Shown in pieces: positions 18,949 to 28,092 of a stretch of DNA of 64,000 bases. The notes below the pieces were generated by a model. The model searched no databases, had not been told where the DNA came from, and saw only the letters and a program-made list of their open reading frames with translations. The stretch is from an uncultured Lewinella sp. (GTDB lineage Bacteria; Bacteroidota; Bacteroidia; Chitinophagales; Saprospiraceae). The position numbers and the translations under genes are program-made. Within the stretch, counting starts at the first letter, position 1. Every line of letters starts with the position of its first letter. Where the stretch lies: NCBI GenBank assembly GCA_913057785.1, contig CAJXPD010000004.1, positions 1 through 64,000 on the forward strand. The letters run 5' to 3'.

Positions 18949-20049
18949 ATGGAAAAACAAGTACTAGATTTTCGGAATCCCAAATTAGTTGTCGACTCCT
19001 CCAATTTAGAGGAAGGGGAGATAAAGTGGCGTAGCCCTTCTAATATTGCGATCATAAAATACTGGGGAAAATTTGGCATACAATATCCACAGAATCCTTC
19101 GGTGAGCTTCACCTTGGAAAATGCCTATACTGAAACTAGTTTTAGCTATAGTACCAAAAAGAATATTGAGAAGAATATTGAATTGGACTTCTACTTCAAT
19201 GGTGAGGTGAATGTACCTTTTGGCGAGAAGGTTATTAAGTACTTTGAGAAGCTAGTTCCTGTCTTTCCCTTTCTACGACAGTTAAAGATGACAATTAGGT
19301 CTTCTAATTCTTTCCCTCATTCAGCAGGGATTGCATCTTCAGCTTCTGCCATGAGCGCACTGGCTTTATGTCTTTGCAGTTTTGAAGATCGAGTTTTCGG
19401 GACCTTATCTGATATTGATGAATTTCGTCGTAAGGCTTCTTATCTATCAAGGCTCGGATCAGGTAGTGCTTGTCGCTCAATTTATGAGCACGCTGCCATT
19501 TGGGGAGAAAGTGGAGAAGTGGACGGAGCCACCAATGATTATGCTATTCCATTTAGTGAATCACTGCATCCTGTTTTTAAAACCTTTCATGATGATATCT
19601 TGATTATTAGTAAAGGCGAAAAATCCGTGTCGAGCACTATTGGTCATGGAATGATGGATGGAAATATTTATGCGAATAGTAGATACCAGCAAGCACGCCA
19701 AAGATTTCATGATGTCCTAATTGCTTTGCGGCAAGGAGACTTGGAAAGTTTCGGACGTATTGCAGAAGGGGAGGCATTGACACTTCATGCATTGATGATG
19801 ACCTCCTACCCTCCTTACATTCTGATGAAGCCAAATACTCTAGTGGTCATTCGGAAAATACAAGAATATCGAAAGAGAACTAATCAACCACTTTATTTCA
19901 GTTTGGATGCTGGTCCTAATCTTCATTTGTTGTATCCAGATGAAATTGTTGGTGATGTGCAGAATTTTATAGAAAGTGAACTTAAGCAATATTGTGAAGA
20001 CGGTCAATGGATAAAGGATAAAGTCGGGGGCGGACCACTTGAGGTATGA
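18949..20049 (+). CDS. mvaD: Diphosphomevalonate decarboxylase
   Basis: GHMP-fold enzyme converting mevalonate-5-diphosphate to isopentenyl diphosphate, the last step of the mevalonate route. The 366-aa protein shows WRSPSNIAIIKYWGK (the family N-terminal motif), NPSVSFTLE, SFPHSAGIASSASAMSALALCL (ATP loop), LSRLGSGSACRSIY and YFSLDAGPNLHLLYP with the catalytic Asp near residue 320. I start at ATG 18949; an in-frame GTG at 18907 would add 14 unlikely residues. Its presence means isoprenoid precursors come at least partly from mevalonate, which occurs in part of the Bacteroidota; the other pathway genes are elsewhere. Confidence 0.95.
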   Translation: MEKQVLDFRNPKLVVDSSNLEEGEIKWRSPSNIAIIKYWGKFGIQYPQNPSVSFTLENAYTETSFSYSTKKNIEKNIELDFYFNGEVNVPFGEKVIKYFEKLVPVFPFLRQLKMTIRSSNSFPHSAGIASSASAMSALALCLCSFEDRVFGTLSDIDEFRRKASYLSRLGSGSACRSIYEHAAIWGESGEVDGATNDYAIPFSESLHPVFKTFHDDILIISKGEKSVSSTIGHGMMDGNIYANSRYQQARQRFHDVLIALRQGDLESFGRIAEGEALTLHALMMTSYPPYILMKPNTLVVIRKIQEYRKRTNQPLYFSLDAGPNLHLLYPDEIVGDVQNFIESELKQYCEDGQWIKDKVGGGPLEV

Positions 20050-20097
20050 ATGACGTGAAATTTGAAACTATTCCAAGCTAAGGAACATATATAGTAT

Positions 20098-20628
20098 ATG
20101 AAGCCAAGAGTTTTTTCTTCTCTATTATTTCTTTCTTTCATGTTGATTGGTTGCAGTGCAACAGACGCTCAGGTACAAGGCCTATGTCTGGATCAGCATT
20201 TTGATGAAGAAATAGCTAGTACCATTAGTTTCACTGCGCCAATTATTGGTGTGACGGAATTAGCGGCTAATCGATCTTCTTATATGGTTTTTGATACTAG
20301 GAAGAAAGAAGAATATGAGGTGAGCCATATTCCAGGTGCGAACTACTTAGGATACAAGGATTTTGACGAAACCCGTTTGGAGGGTACGCCCAAGGAGGCG
20401 AAGATAGTTCTATACTGTTCCATTGGATATCGAAGCGAGAAGATAGCCGAACGACTGCAAAGCTTAGGTTACCAAAATGTCTACAATTTATACGGGAGTA
20501 TTTTTGAATGGGCGAACAGGTCTTACCCGCTGGAGGATAGGAATGGGGATGTGACCACTAAAGTGCACACCTATAATAAGACTTGGAGCAAATGGGTAAA
20601 TGGTGAAAAAGTGGAGAAGATCTGGTAG
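20098..20628 (+). CDS. Rhodanese-domain lipoprotein
   Basis: The 176-aa product has a lipoprotein signal with lipobox LIGC (Cys19) and a single rhodanese domain from about residue 55. Typical strands and turns are visible: YMVFDTRKKEEYEVSHIPGANYLGY, then the active loop CSIGYRSEKIA with Cys at about 107 and LQSLGYQNVYNLYGSIFEWANRSYP. A sulfur-carrying cysteine is thus present. It likely acts at the envelope; its sulfur acceptor is unknown. It follows mvaD by 48 bases on the same strand and a terminator follows. Confidence 0.88.
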   Translation: MKPRVFSSLLFLSFMLIGCSATDAQVQGLCLDQHFDEEIASTISFTAPIIGVTELAANRSSYMVFDTRKKEEYEVSHIPGANYLGYKDFDETRLEGTPKEAKIVLYCSIGYRSEKIAERLQSLGYQNVYNLYGSIFEWANRSYPLEDRNGDVTTKVHTYNKTWSKWVNGEKVEKIW

Positions 20629-20652
20629 ACGTCTGGTTCTAAGTGGTTCTGC

Positions 20653-20702
20653 TTACTTTTCTATAGAAGTAAGATAGAAAAGTAAATGTATTGTTTTTTT
20701 AT
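20653..20702 (+). terminator. Terminator after the rhodanese gene
   Basis: TTACTTTTCTAT (20653-20664) and ATAGAAAAGTAA (20674-20685) form a perfect 12-bp stem, followed after a few bases by a run of T (20694-20700). Confidence 0.65.
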
Positions 20703-20745
20703 AGAGATATACTTTACATAATTTTCTACTACTTCTCTCCTACTC

Positions 20746-21384
20746 CTAAATTTCCCCGTCCAAAGATTTGCGGATCAATTCAGCTTTGCTGTTAATTTCT
20801 AAGGCGCGATAGATCCTTTTAATATGATCCCGTACTGTGTCTAAAGAAATACTCAAGCGGTTAGCGATCATTTTATAACTGAGGCCATCAACAATTCCTT
20901 GTACTATATCTTTTTGACGTTCTGTCAAAACACTTTCCTTTTTGGATTCTTTCGGCATAAAATATTCCGCCACTTTCCTAGCAATAGAAGGTGACATATA
21001 GGAACCGCCTCTAAAGATGGTAAAGACGGCGTCTCGTATTTGTGCAAGGGAAGTTCTTTTGGAAATGTAAGAGCAAGCGCCAGAACAGAGAGCAGTGAAG
21101 ATCTTATCGTCTTCTTCAAAAGTAGTTAACATTACGATGTCAACCTTAGGAAATTTGTCTTTCACTAATTTGATGCCCTGTAGTCCAGACATACCTGGTA
21201 GTCCAATATCTAATAATAGCACATCAATTTCTGAGATCATTCCTTCCTTAGTGCGTTCAAAAAAATCCTCCATACTATTGGCGGCAATTTGAATTTCGAT
21301 GGAAGGGTTAGCACCCATGTACTTTAGTAAACTTTCCCGAATGATTGGATCATCTTCTACTATAGCGAGGCGTATTATTTCCAT
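20746..21384 (-). CDS. NarL/LuxR-type response regulator, orphan
   Basis: The 212-aa protein has a receiver domain with the acidic pocket VEDD (residues 9-12), phospho-acceptor Asp59 in LLLDIGLPG, conserved Thr in MLTTFEEDD and Lys in YISKRTS, followed by a LuxR-type helix-turn-helix (LTERQKDIVQGIVDGLSYKMIANRLSISLDTVRDHIKRIYRAL). It should bind DNA on phosphorylation. No sensor kinase gene lies beside it, so the partner is elsewhere. It is transcribed alone and its promoter lies between it and the divergent SDR gene. Confidence 0.93.
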   Translation of the reverse strand: MEIIRLAIVEDDPIIRESLLKYMGANPSIEIQIAANSMEDFFERTKEGMISEIDVLLLDIGLPGMSGLQGIKLVKDKFPKVDIVMLTTFEEDDKIFTALCSGACSYISKRTSLAQIRDAVFTIFRGGSYMSPSIARKVAEYFMPKESKKESVLTERQKDIVQGIVDGLSYKMIANRLSISLDTVRDHIKRIYRALEINSKAELIRKSLDGEI

Positions 21385-21532
21385 ATTCTAAAAATACAAA
21401 AAAGCGATTGTGAATACTCCACATTTTAATGTGGTTCGAAGGAGCGGAGCAAGATGATGAGATTATAAAGTATATGCCAGGAAAATAAGTTACAACTTGT
21501 ATATTTAGTTATTAATAGTAATGCTAAAATAT

Positions 21533-22360
21533 ATGAGTACTTTTTACAAGAATAAAGTAGTTGTCGTGACTGGATCTGGATCTGGCATGGGCAAGGAGAT
21601 AGCTATTCAATTAGCAAAGGCTGGCGCGAAATTAGCGCTGAATGATTGGAATCCAGAAACACTAGGAGAGACGGTAGCTCAGCTCGGACTAGAGAGTGAT
21701 CATATTCTGACACAGGCTTTTGATGTGGGTAAGCGAGAAAAGGTATATGATTTTGCAGCGCAAGTGATTAAGCATTTTGGTCAGGTTGATGTTGTCATTA
21801 ACAATGCTGGAATTGCGTTAGCACCTGCAACTATTGAGCGAACCAACTATGAGGATTTTGAGAAGGTAGTCAACATAAATATGTGGGGGATGATTTATGG
21901 GACTAAGGCTTTCCTTCCCTATCTAAAAGAACGACCTTCCGGGGCCATTGCTAATGTCTCCAGCGTCTTTGGTATTATGGGGTACCCCAGTCAAGGTCCG
22001 TATGTAACTACCAAATTCGCCATCCGAGGTTTCACGGAAACTTTACGTATTGAATTGAAGAATACGAATATAACTATCAGCAGTATACATCCAGGGGGAA
22101 TCAAAACTAATATCGTTCGGAATATAGAGAAGGTTGATGATGAGCAGAAGGAAGAAATGGCCAAAGGATTTGAAGAGGTAGCCCCTACTACCGCGAGTCA
22201 GGCAGCGACTATTATCCTAGAGGGAATCGCTAAAGGTAAGGCTCGAATTCTTATAGGAAAAGATGCGAGAAGCATTGATCGACTTACTCGACTTTTTCCA
22301 TCTTCTTATGAGAAACAAGTTCTAAAGCGGATTGATAATCCTGCCTTATTTGACGAGTAA
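21533..22360 (+). CDS. SDR-family NAD(P)-dependent oxidoreductase
   Basis: Classical short-chain dehydrogenase of about 275 aa. The Rossmann glycine motif is VVVTGSGSGMGKEIA, the NNAG motif is VVINNAGIALAP, and the catalytic Ser and Tyr-x-x-x-Lys are in NVSSVFGIMGYPSQGPYVTTKFAIRGFTE. The family has many substrates and the actual one is not predictable; the C-terminal EGIAKGKARILIGKDARSIDRLTRLFP segment resembles SDRs annotated as acetoin or long-chain alcohol dehydrogenases. I prefer ATG 21533 (MSTFYKNK...), but ATG 21521 is also open. The 3' end overlaps the convergent SGNH hydrolase gene by 15 bases. Confidence 0.9.
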   Translation: MSTFYKNKVVVVTGSGSGMGKEIAIQLAKAGAKLALNDWNPETLGETVAQLGLESDHILTQAFDVGKREKVYDFAAQVIKHFGQVDVVINNAGIALAPATIERTNYEDFEKVVNINMWGMIYGTKAFLPYLKERPSGAIANVSSVFGIMGYPSQGPYVTTKFAIRGFTETLRIELKNTNITISSIHPGGIKTNIVRNIEKVDDEQKEEMAKGFEEVAPTTASQAATIILEGIAKGKARILIGKDARSIDRLTRLFPSSYEKQVLKRIDNPALFDE

Positions 22361-23128
22361 TTCCTTTTGCAAGACATAGGAGGCGATTGCTTCACCCCAT
22401 AGTTTGTGCGCTAGCTTTCCTGGATGAACGCCATCGCAAAAAAGGTCAGATTTTGTAAAATCTTTGGGCAAACGATCAACCCAAGTGTCGAAATCTATTC
22501 TCTCATTCACATAATATATGGCCTCTTCTGGCTGAACCAATTTCTGATTTACGACATGATACTCTGCCATGAAATTTCCCATGAACCATTGGAGTAGCGG
22601 AGTGAGAACGGGAAATTGGTGAACCGGAGGGAGATGGGCTAGCAATATCGGACAGCTTCCATGTGTATTTCGGATATGACCAATCAGTTGTATCATATCC
22701 ACTTTCCACTTCTCAGGAAAATGAATCTCAAAGGTATCATTCGCTCCTAATCCAATGATAATCAAATCAGGGCTTTTGATAGTTGATAAATCTACTAGTT
22801 CTTCTCTTACCTGTTCAGCATTATACCCACTTTTGGCTACAACTTCCCAACTCACATTTTGTGCTAATTTTTCCGAAAGCCGTTGAGCTAGTATTCCGGT
22901 AATCGTATTTTGATGGTCATCGATACCGATTCCAGCGAAGGCTGATTCACCGTAGGAAAGTATCTGGAAAGTATGAGTAGCCTGTGGATGTTTAGTAATA
23001 CCTATAGGCTGTTTTGCCGGTGGCAAGTCCGGGACAGCGGCCTTGGATTTTTTACCTTGCCAATACAACAAGGGGAGAACTGGAATGGATAGGAGTAGAC
23101 GTCCGTAAAAACTAAAATGTGGTATCAT
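22346..23128 (-). CDS. SGNH/GDSL-type hydrolase, membrane anchored
   Basis: The 260-aa protein starts with a short hydrophobic segment (MIPHFSFYGRLLLSIPVLPLLYW) and then an SGNH fold: block I with Ser in ILSYGESAFAGIG, where GES replaces the usual GDS, block III IIGLGANDTFEI (G-x-N-D), and block V FCDGVHPGKLAHKLWGEAIA (D-x-x-H). The catalytic triad therefore looks complete. These enzymes cleave esters such as lipids, acetylated sugars or thioesters; no substrate can be named. It overlaps the convergent SDR gene by 15 bases and is close to the TPR lipoprotein gene upstream. Confidence 0.88.
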   Translation of the reverse strand: MIPHFSFYGRLLLSIPVLPLLYWQGKKSKAAVPDLPPAKQPIGITKHPQATHTFQILSYGESAFAGIGIDDHQNTITGILAQRLSEKLAQNVSWEVVAKSGYNAEQVREELVDLSTIKSPDLIIIGLGANDTFEIHFPEKWKVDMIQLIGHIRNTHGSCPILLAHLPPVHQFPVLTPLLQWFMGNFMAEYHVVNQKLVQPEEAIYYVNERIDFDTWVDRLPKDFTKSDLFCDGVHPGKLAHKLWGEAIASYVLQKELLVK

Positions 23129-23176
23129 AAGAAGTGAGGTATACGAGATATATCATACATCATTCAAGAAAACAGC

Positions 23177-24208
23177 TCAACTACCTTGTGATACTCGATT
23201 CAAGCCCTCTTTCGCTAACTCATAATTAGGTGCTAGATTAAGTGCCTGTTGATAATCAGATTTGGCTTGCTGAATCCGACCCAAGTTCTCGGCAGCATAA
23301 CCCCTAAAAAAATAAGCCTTGATATACAGAGGGTTGGTCCCGATAGCAATGTCAAACTGCTGGTAAGCTTTATTAATGGAGTCTAATTCCATATAGAGTA
23401 AGCCGGCATTGAAATAGGCTTCATCGTATTGGCTATCGACAATATTGATTCTTCTATACAGTGCAATAGCGCCAGGAAGATCATCTTGTTGAGAAAGAAA
23501 ATCGGCCTTAGCATGAAGTGCGGTGATGCTATTTGGATTAATATCTAAGGCATTGTCGAAGAATTTCTCGGCGAGCTCCCCTCCTATTGCGGCATGCAAT
23601 TGTCCCAGATTTATCCAACCATCTAGATGATCAGGCTCATATTCTACGGCTGATTGAAAACTGTTGATGGCACGAACGGTATCTCCCAATTCCTTGAAGT
23701 TCATTCCAAACATAAAATAGGCTTCAGAATTTTGTGGATCTAATGTAAGTATCTGGTCAACCGTTCGCATCGAGGCTTGATGCTGTTTCAAAATCATTTG
23801 GAACTCACTCAATTTCAATAAGGTGGGAATGCGTTCCGGGTGAAGCTTTGCTGCACGTTCCATCGTTTTTAACGCCAAGTTAGACTTTACATAATCTAGG
23901 TAAACATCAGCTAAAAGGTGATGATAGTTTGGATTGACGGAGTCAATCTTCATCGCAAAAGCCAAATCTTGGATGGCTTCATCGTATGCATCGTTTTCGT
24001 AAAATAGCCTGGCACGTTCTGCAAATAGTACGGGATTATTAGGATCTTCTTTAAGTTGAGCTGTGATGGCATCAATGCTTGGGATACCCGTTAGAAAATC
24101 TACTTGATTATTATCAGTGGGGAGATCAGTCTTCGATTCATTCTTGCAAGCCATAAATAGAAGTAAAAACAAGACTGTGCTGAAAACCGTTACTCTTTTA
24201 ACAGACAT
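23177..24208 (-). CDS. TPR-repeat lipoprotein
   Basis: The 343-aa product has a lipoprotein signal (MSVKRVTVFSTVLFLLLFMAC, lipobox FMAC) and then about eight tetratricopeptide repeats from residue 45 to the end, for example AIQDLAFAMKIDSVNPNYHHLLADVYLDY, AINSFQSAVEYEPDHLDGWINLGQLHA and AYQQFDIAIGTNPLYIKAYFFRGYAAENLGR. It probably acts as an envelope scaffold. No catalytic domain is seen. It may be cotranscribed with the SGNH hydrolase downstream (48-base gap). Confidence 0.88.
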   Translation of the reverse strand: MSVKRVTVFSTVLFLLLFMACKNESKTDLPTDNNQVDFLTGIPSIDAITAQLKEDPNNPVLFAERARLFYENDAYDEAIQDLAFAMKIDSVNPNYHHLLADVYLDYVKSNLALKTMERAAKLHPERIPTLLKLSEFQMILKQHQASMRTVDQILTLDPQNSEAYFMFGMNFKELGDTVRAINSFQSAVEYEPDHLDGWINLGQLHAAIGGELAEKFFDNALDINPNSITALHAKADFLSQQDDLPGAIALYRRINIVDSQYDEAYFNAGLLYMELDSINKAYQQFDIAIGTNPLYIKAYFFRGYAAENLGRIQQAKSDYQQALNLAPNYELAKEGLNRVSQGS

Positions 24209-24314
24209 AGGTTAGTTTTATCTTTGTTATCCGTTAAGGATTCTGTTGCCAAATCAAAGGAGTCAAGCTCCAAATCTTTAGTTCATACAACAAGATATTA
24301 TCAATTCAGATTGT

Positions 24315-25916
24315 ATGCGGAAACACAAAATTACGCTTTTCCTTTATTTTTTAGGGTTCTCCCTTTGTGCTCAGACTTGGACGCAAGGCATACAGATCGG
24401 TGGTGCAGATAAAGAAGCAATCACGGTGATGACAGGCAATGCTGAAGGAGAGGTTTATATCGGAGGAATTTATGACGGGAGCTTTGATTGGGATGGGATG
24501 GAGGTGATCTCGAATGGACAAGATGACCTATTTCTCGGCTGTTTAGATGGAAGTAGTTTGGAATGGAAATGGAAGATTACCAGTGGCAGTTCCTTGGATG
24601 ATGCTTGGTCGGATATAAAGGTAGATCAGGAAGGCAATTTAATTTGTGCCGGTGTCTATTGGGTGGAGATGGAACTAGGAGGAATAAAGCTAGAGAATCA
24701 AGTTGGTGGAAAGTCAATCTTCTTGGCCAAGATTGATCCCAATGGACAAGTGCTTTGGGCTCGAAGTTTTGATGGGACCGCTTTGAAAGAGATGCGTGGG
24801 ATTGATACGGATGAAGATGGTAATATTTTTCTTTCTGGATATTTTAGAGATCAGTTGCTTCTCGATGATATTATCTTGAATGCGAAAGGAGATACGGATG
24901 CCTTCGTGGCAAGGCTCAATTCGAATGGTATTCCACAATGGGCTAGATCTTTTGGGGGAAGGAGGGATACTAGAGGAATAGAGGTTGGTGTAATGGAGGA
25001 GGGAAAGTTGGCGTTTGTTGGGTATTACAATGATACCACCTATTTCGACGATCGATCTTTGCCAGCAAAGACGTTTGATCGAGATTTATTTGTAACACAA
25101 CTGGATAGTTCTGGCCAAGTGCTATGGGCCAAGAGAGCAGGAGGAGTCTTTGATGAAGAACCCTTCGATCTCAATATTGATAGCGAAAATAACATTTGGA
25201 TTACGGGCTATGTGGTGGGTGTACTTACGGTAGCAGATGGATTTTCTACCCAAAGTACCAATGCCACTAGTGATCTATTAATCCTTAAGTACGATGCTGA
25301 AGGAACCCCTTTAGTAGCAAAGACTTATGGTGGAACCGAACCTGTGCAAGCCACTAGTTTTCAGTGGAATAATGATCAAGTTCTCTTCAGCGGTACTTAC
25401 CAAGGAGCTGTGAATTTACCCAGCTCACTCCCTTCTGTGAGTGATGGAAGTGCGGGATTTATTATGGCTACAGACCAATCTGGGCAAGCATCATGGGCGC
25501 TGAGTTTACATGGTCATGGGCAAATCTTCGGTAGTCAATTGCATCGATCTAGTAATACCGTCTGGCTCGGAGGAACCTTCAATGAAAGTCTGAGTATTGG
25601 GAATCAATCACTTAATACAGCTGGAGGATTTGATGCCTTTTTGGTCTCCCTCAGTCTATCCCCTACTGCTAATGTGAAGGCCAAGCCGGATCAATCACTA
25701 AAGCTTTTTCCTAATCCAGTTAGTGATACACTCTTCCTGGAATCAGAGCAGAAAATTTCTCATTTACGGCTTGAGGATACGGAAGGTAAGGTCGTTTTTA
25801 GTAGTAAAGAATGGGTGGCCCAGATTGATCTGAGCCACCTGCCGATTGGAGTGTATTTTTTGCGTTATGAGGTAAAAGGACAAATATTAAGTAAAGTAGT
25901 CTTGATTCAACGCTAG
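24315..25916 (+). CDS. Secreted beta-propeller-like protein with T9SS sorting domain
   Basis: The 533-aa protein has a signal peptide (MRKHKITLFLYFLGFSLCAQ) and then repeating units of about 45-55 residues with motifs such as KIDPNGQVLWARSFDGT, RLNSNGIPQWARSFGG and QLDSSGQVLWAKRAGG, characteristic of SBBP-like beta-propeller repeats. The last 75 residues (LFPNPVSDTLFLES...LPIGVYFLRYEVKGQILSKVVLIQR) are a type A T9SS C-terminal domain, which directs export across the outer membrane and attachment or release. Function beyond being a surface or secreted protein is unknown. The stop lies only four bases from the convergent DUF4173 gene. Confidence 0.85.
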   Translation: MRKHKITLFLYFLGFSLCAQTWTQGIQIGGADKEAITVMTGNAEGEVYIGGIYDGSFDWDGMEVISNGQDDLFLGCLDGSSLEWKWKITSGSSLDDAWSDIKVDQEGNLICAGVYWVEMELGGIKLENQVGGKSIFLAKIDPNGQVLWARSFDGTALKEMRGIDTDEDGNIFLSGYFRDQLLLDDIILNAKGDTDAFVARLNSNGIPQWARSFGGRRDTRGIEVGVMEEGKLAFVGYYNDTTYFDDRSLPAKTFDRDLFVTQLDSSGQVLWAKRAGGVFDEEPFDLNIDSENNIWITGYVVGVLTVADGFSTQSTNATSDLLILKYDAEGTPLVAKTYGGTEPVQATSFQWNNDQVLFSGTYQGAVNLPSSLPSVSDGSAGFIMATDQSGQASWALSLHGHGQIFGSQLHRSSNTVWLGGTFNESLSIGNQSLNTAGGFDAFLVSLSLSPTANVKAKPDQSLKLFPNPVSDTLFLESEQKISHLRLEDTEGKVVFSSKEWVAQIDLSHLPIGVYFLRYEVKGQILSKVVLIQR

Positions 25917-25920
25917 AGGA

Positions 25921-27393
25921 TTACTTTCTCTCCCGATATTTTCGATTTTGATGGTAGGGCCAATTCCAGGAATAGATGCTTCTACCACTGCAAGCTCTCC
26001 TCATTTTTCGGTCTATTCGAGTTTTTAAGTTATTGAATTGAATGGGGAACTGTTGTTGTAAGTGTTGTGCTTTTCGATCTAACAGGTAGGCATTCTGACT
26101 GGGTAAGTCATTAATGAGATACTGGATATCTAGGTTTTTGGTATAGTTTGGATTCAGGTTTATTCTGGTGATCAATAGATTCCAGTTGATTAAACCAGCA
26201 GTAAGTAAGACTAGATACACGGCCCAGCTATTTCTATGCCAGAGAAAATAGTGACTTTTTCTATCTCTAATCTTGAGCAATAAAGTCACCAGGCCTATCA
26301 ATACAATCAATAGAAAGATGAATACCCCAATTCTCTTATAGGTTAAACCGAAGTTATGCGTGTATTGGAAATTGCGAATGGCGACGGACAAAACCATAAA
26401 CATATTTTGGCCCAGCCAGATGTACGCTAATTTCTTAAGTCCTTCATTATCAGGAAAGAAGTTGAGATTTTTGCGAAAAATTACTAAGAGTATTATGGCA
26501 GCTAGTAAGATTGCGAAAATGAGTAGATTGGTACCCTCATGGACATATAAACTCAACTCTGAAGCACTTAGGGCCCTTCTGCTAAACCATACATATACTA
26601 AGTCGGTCAGGTTTACAAGACAAATCAATGCATTTAGCAAAGTCAAGGTGATAATGCTTAGCTTAAATCTGCTTTTCAAAATAAGCGGACTAAAGAAGGA
26701 AAGGAATCTCTTCTTTCGATTTCTGATTAGGTCAGTATGTAGCTGATCTTGCCGTTTTGATAGGGAATTACTAAATGGATGTTTGAAGAACATAGCACCT
26801 ACTAATAAGAAACCAATTAAGAATAAAGCAACTTGTTCAAAGGCAATACTTTGGTTATTTGGAGTGAAAATGAAATCGAAAACTGTATCTACCATTCCTG
26901 CAAACTTGTCATTGGCTAAGTAGTAGATCAATAAGAAAAGAGTGAACAAGCCCAAGGGGATCGACCAGCCCACCGCTTTTTTGATGGTGTAATGTGGACT
27001 ATTTGTCCAATGTATAGCCCCGGTATATTCTCGCACCATTCTCAAGGGAACAAATATTAGACTAGCCAGGCTAGCGGTGAATGCTAAAGGGAGAAATCGA
27101 ATACTGGCATGTTTAATGAACCCGATAAAAAGAAGAATCGATACCCAATACATGCTTTTAGCTAAAACCGTATCATTCCCGACCACGGCTAGGGCAGACA
27201 AGAAAGCGCCCACTGCAGTAATGGCCACTTCCTTTTGGTAAGGACCCGTTTGATAGGTCGTAGCAAATGCTAGGAGTAGAATAGGAACAACAAAGAAGAG
27301 AGCGTTTAATCCCATATCTTCCTGATAAAATATGAAAGTACACCAGGCTCCACCGGCCACTACCAGTATAAGTTTAATTATTGCTGATCGCAT
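25921..27393 (-). CDS. Polytopic membrane protein, DUF4173-like
   Basis: The 490-aa protein has about eleven to twelve hydrophobic segments followed by a soluble tail ending RRACSGRSIYSWNWPYHQNRKYRERK. The segment LICLVNLTDLVYVWFSRR and the later LSVAIRNFQYTHNFGLTYKRIGVF are typical of DUF4173/DUF4153 membrane proteins of Bacteroidota. No enzymatic motif is seen. The start overlaps the end of the upstream DUF1361 gene by 16 bases, so the two are translationally coupled and belong to one unit with the Coq4-like gene, controlled by the palindrome at 28638-28654. Confidence 0.75.
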   Translation of the reverse strand: MRSAIIKLILVVAGGAWCTFIFYQEDMGLNALFFVVPILLLAFATTYQTGPYQKEVAITAVGAFLSALAVVGNDTVLAKSMYWVSILLFIGFIKHASIRFLPLAFTASLASLIFVPLRMVREYTGAIHWTNSPHYTIKKAVGWSIPLGLFTLFLLIYYLANDKFAGMVDTVFDFIFTPNNQSIAFEQVALFLIGFLLVGAMFFKHPFSNSLSKRQDQLHTDLIRNRKKRFLSFFSPLILKSRFKLSIITLTLLNALICLVNLTDLVYVWFSRRALSASELSLYVHEGTNLLIFAILLAAIILLVIFRKNLNFFPDNEGLKKLAYIWLGQNMFMVLSVAIRNFQYTHNFGLTYKRIGVFIFLLIVLIGLVTLLLKIRDRKSHYFLWHRNSWAVYLVLLTAGLINWNLLITRINLNPNYTKNLDIQYLINDLPSQNAYLLDRKAQHLQQQFPIQFNNLKTRIDRKMRRACSGRSIYSWNWPYHQNRKYRERK

Positions 27394-28076
27394 AAGACTT
27401 GATTTTTAGAAGAAAGGAAAACGATCGATAGAAAAGCTGAAAATAACATGGCCATGCCCCAGATGTTTTTGTAGGTCACTGGGTTAACTAGTAATGAATA
27501 GATGTCATCAATAATCATAAATGGCTGCGCCAGTAGATCCCAACTATTCCAGCGCAGAAACCGACCGGCCGCAATTCCAAAACTGCAAAGCAGAATAACA
27601 GAGAGAATGATTAGTAAACTCCATCTACTCCCCCACTTTTCTTCTAAAACAGCAGCGATCAATTGAAGTGAGCCAATAGCAAAAAGCAAGCCGCTCCAGG
27701 CAAAAGCAAAAAAAGTAAAGGTATCATACCATAAAGGCATAAAAGCTCTTGGACGGATATGTATCAAATCAGTGATTAGGTAGGGCGCATTGGGGAGGAA
27801 GGCTAACCAAACTAAGATGCTAGGCCAAAGTAACCACTTTGCCTGTGGTCGATCTCTGTAGTGATAAATACCTAGTGCCAGGACAAAGGGAACTAAAGCT
27901 AGAAATAGATTCCAGATCAAGAACAAAAAGGTGTCGCTCCTATACATAATGATATTGTCCAAACTAGCCAGCGGTTCCCAACTTGTTCCTACAAATAAAT
28001 TTCTAAATATGATGAGGCATCCGTCGAAAAAAAGCAGAAGAGAGAGAAAACGTAGATGCTTGATAGAGATATGCAT
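27378..28076 (-). CDS. DUF1361-family membrane protein
   Basis: The 232-aa protein has about six membrane segments and the family hallmark LAFLPNAPYLITDLIHIRPR followed by PLWYDTFTFFAFAWSGLLFAIGSLQ. The molecular role of DUF1361 is unknown. It lies between the Coq4-like gene (16-base gap) and the overlapping DUF4173 gene, so the three form an operon. Confidence 0.82.
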   Translation of the reverse strand: MHISIKHLRFLSLLLFFDGCLIIFRNLFVGTSWEPLASLDNIIMYRSDTFLFLIWNLFLALVPFVLALGIYHYRDRPQAKWLLWPSILVWLAFLPNAPYLITDLIHIRPRAFMPLWYDTFTFFAFAWSGLLFAIGSLQLIAAVLEEKWGSRWSLLIILSVILLCSFGIAAGRFLRWNSWDLLAQPFMIIDDIYSLLVNPVTYKNIWGMAMLFSAFLSIVFLSSKNQVLCDQQ

Positions 28077-28092
28077 TTCTTGGGTGATTTTT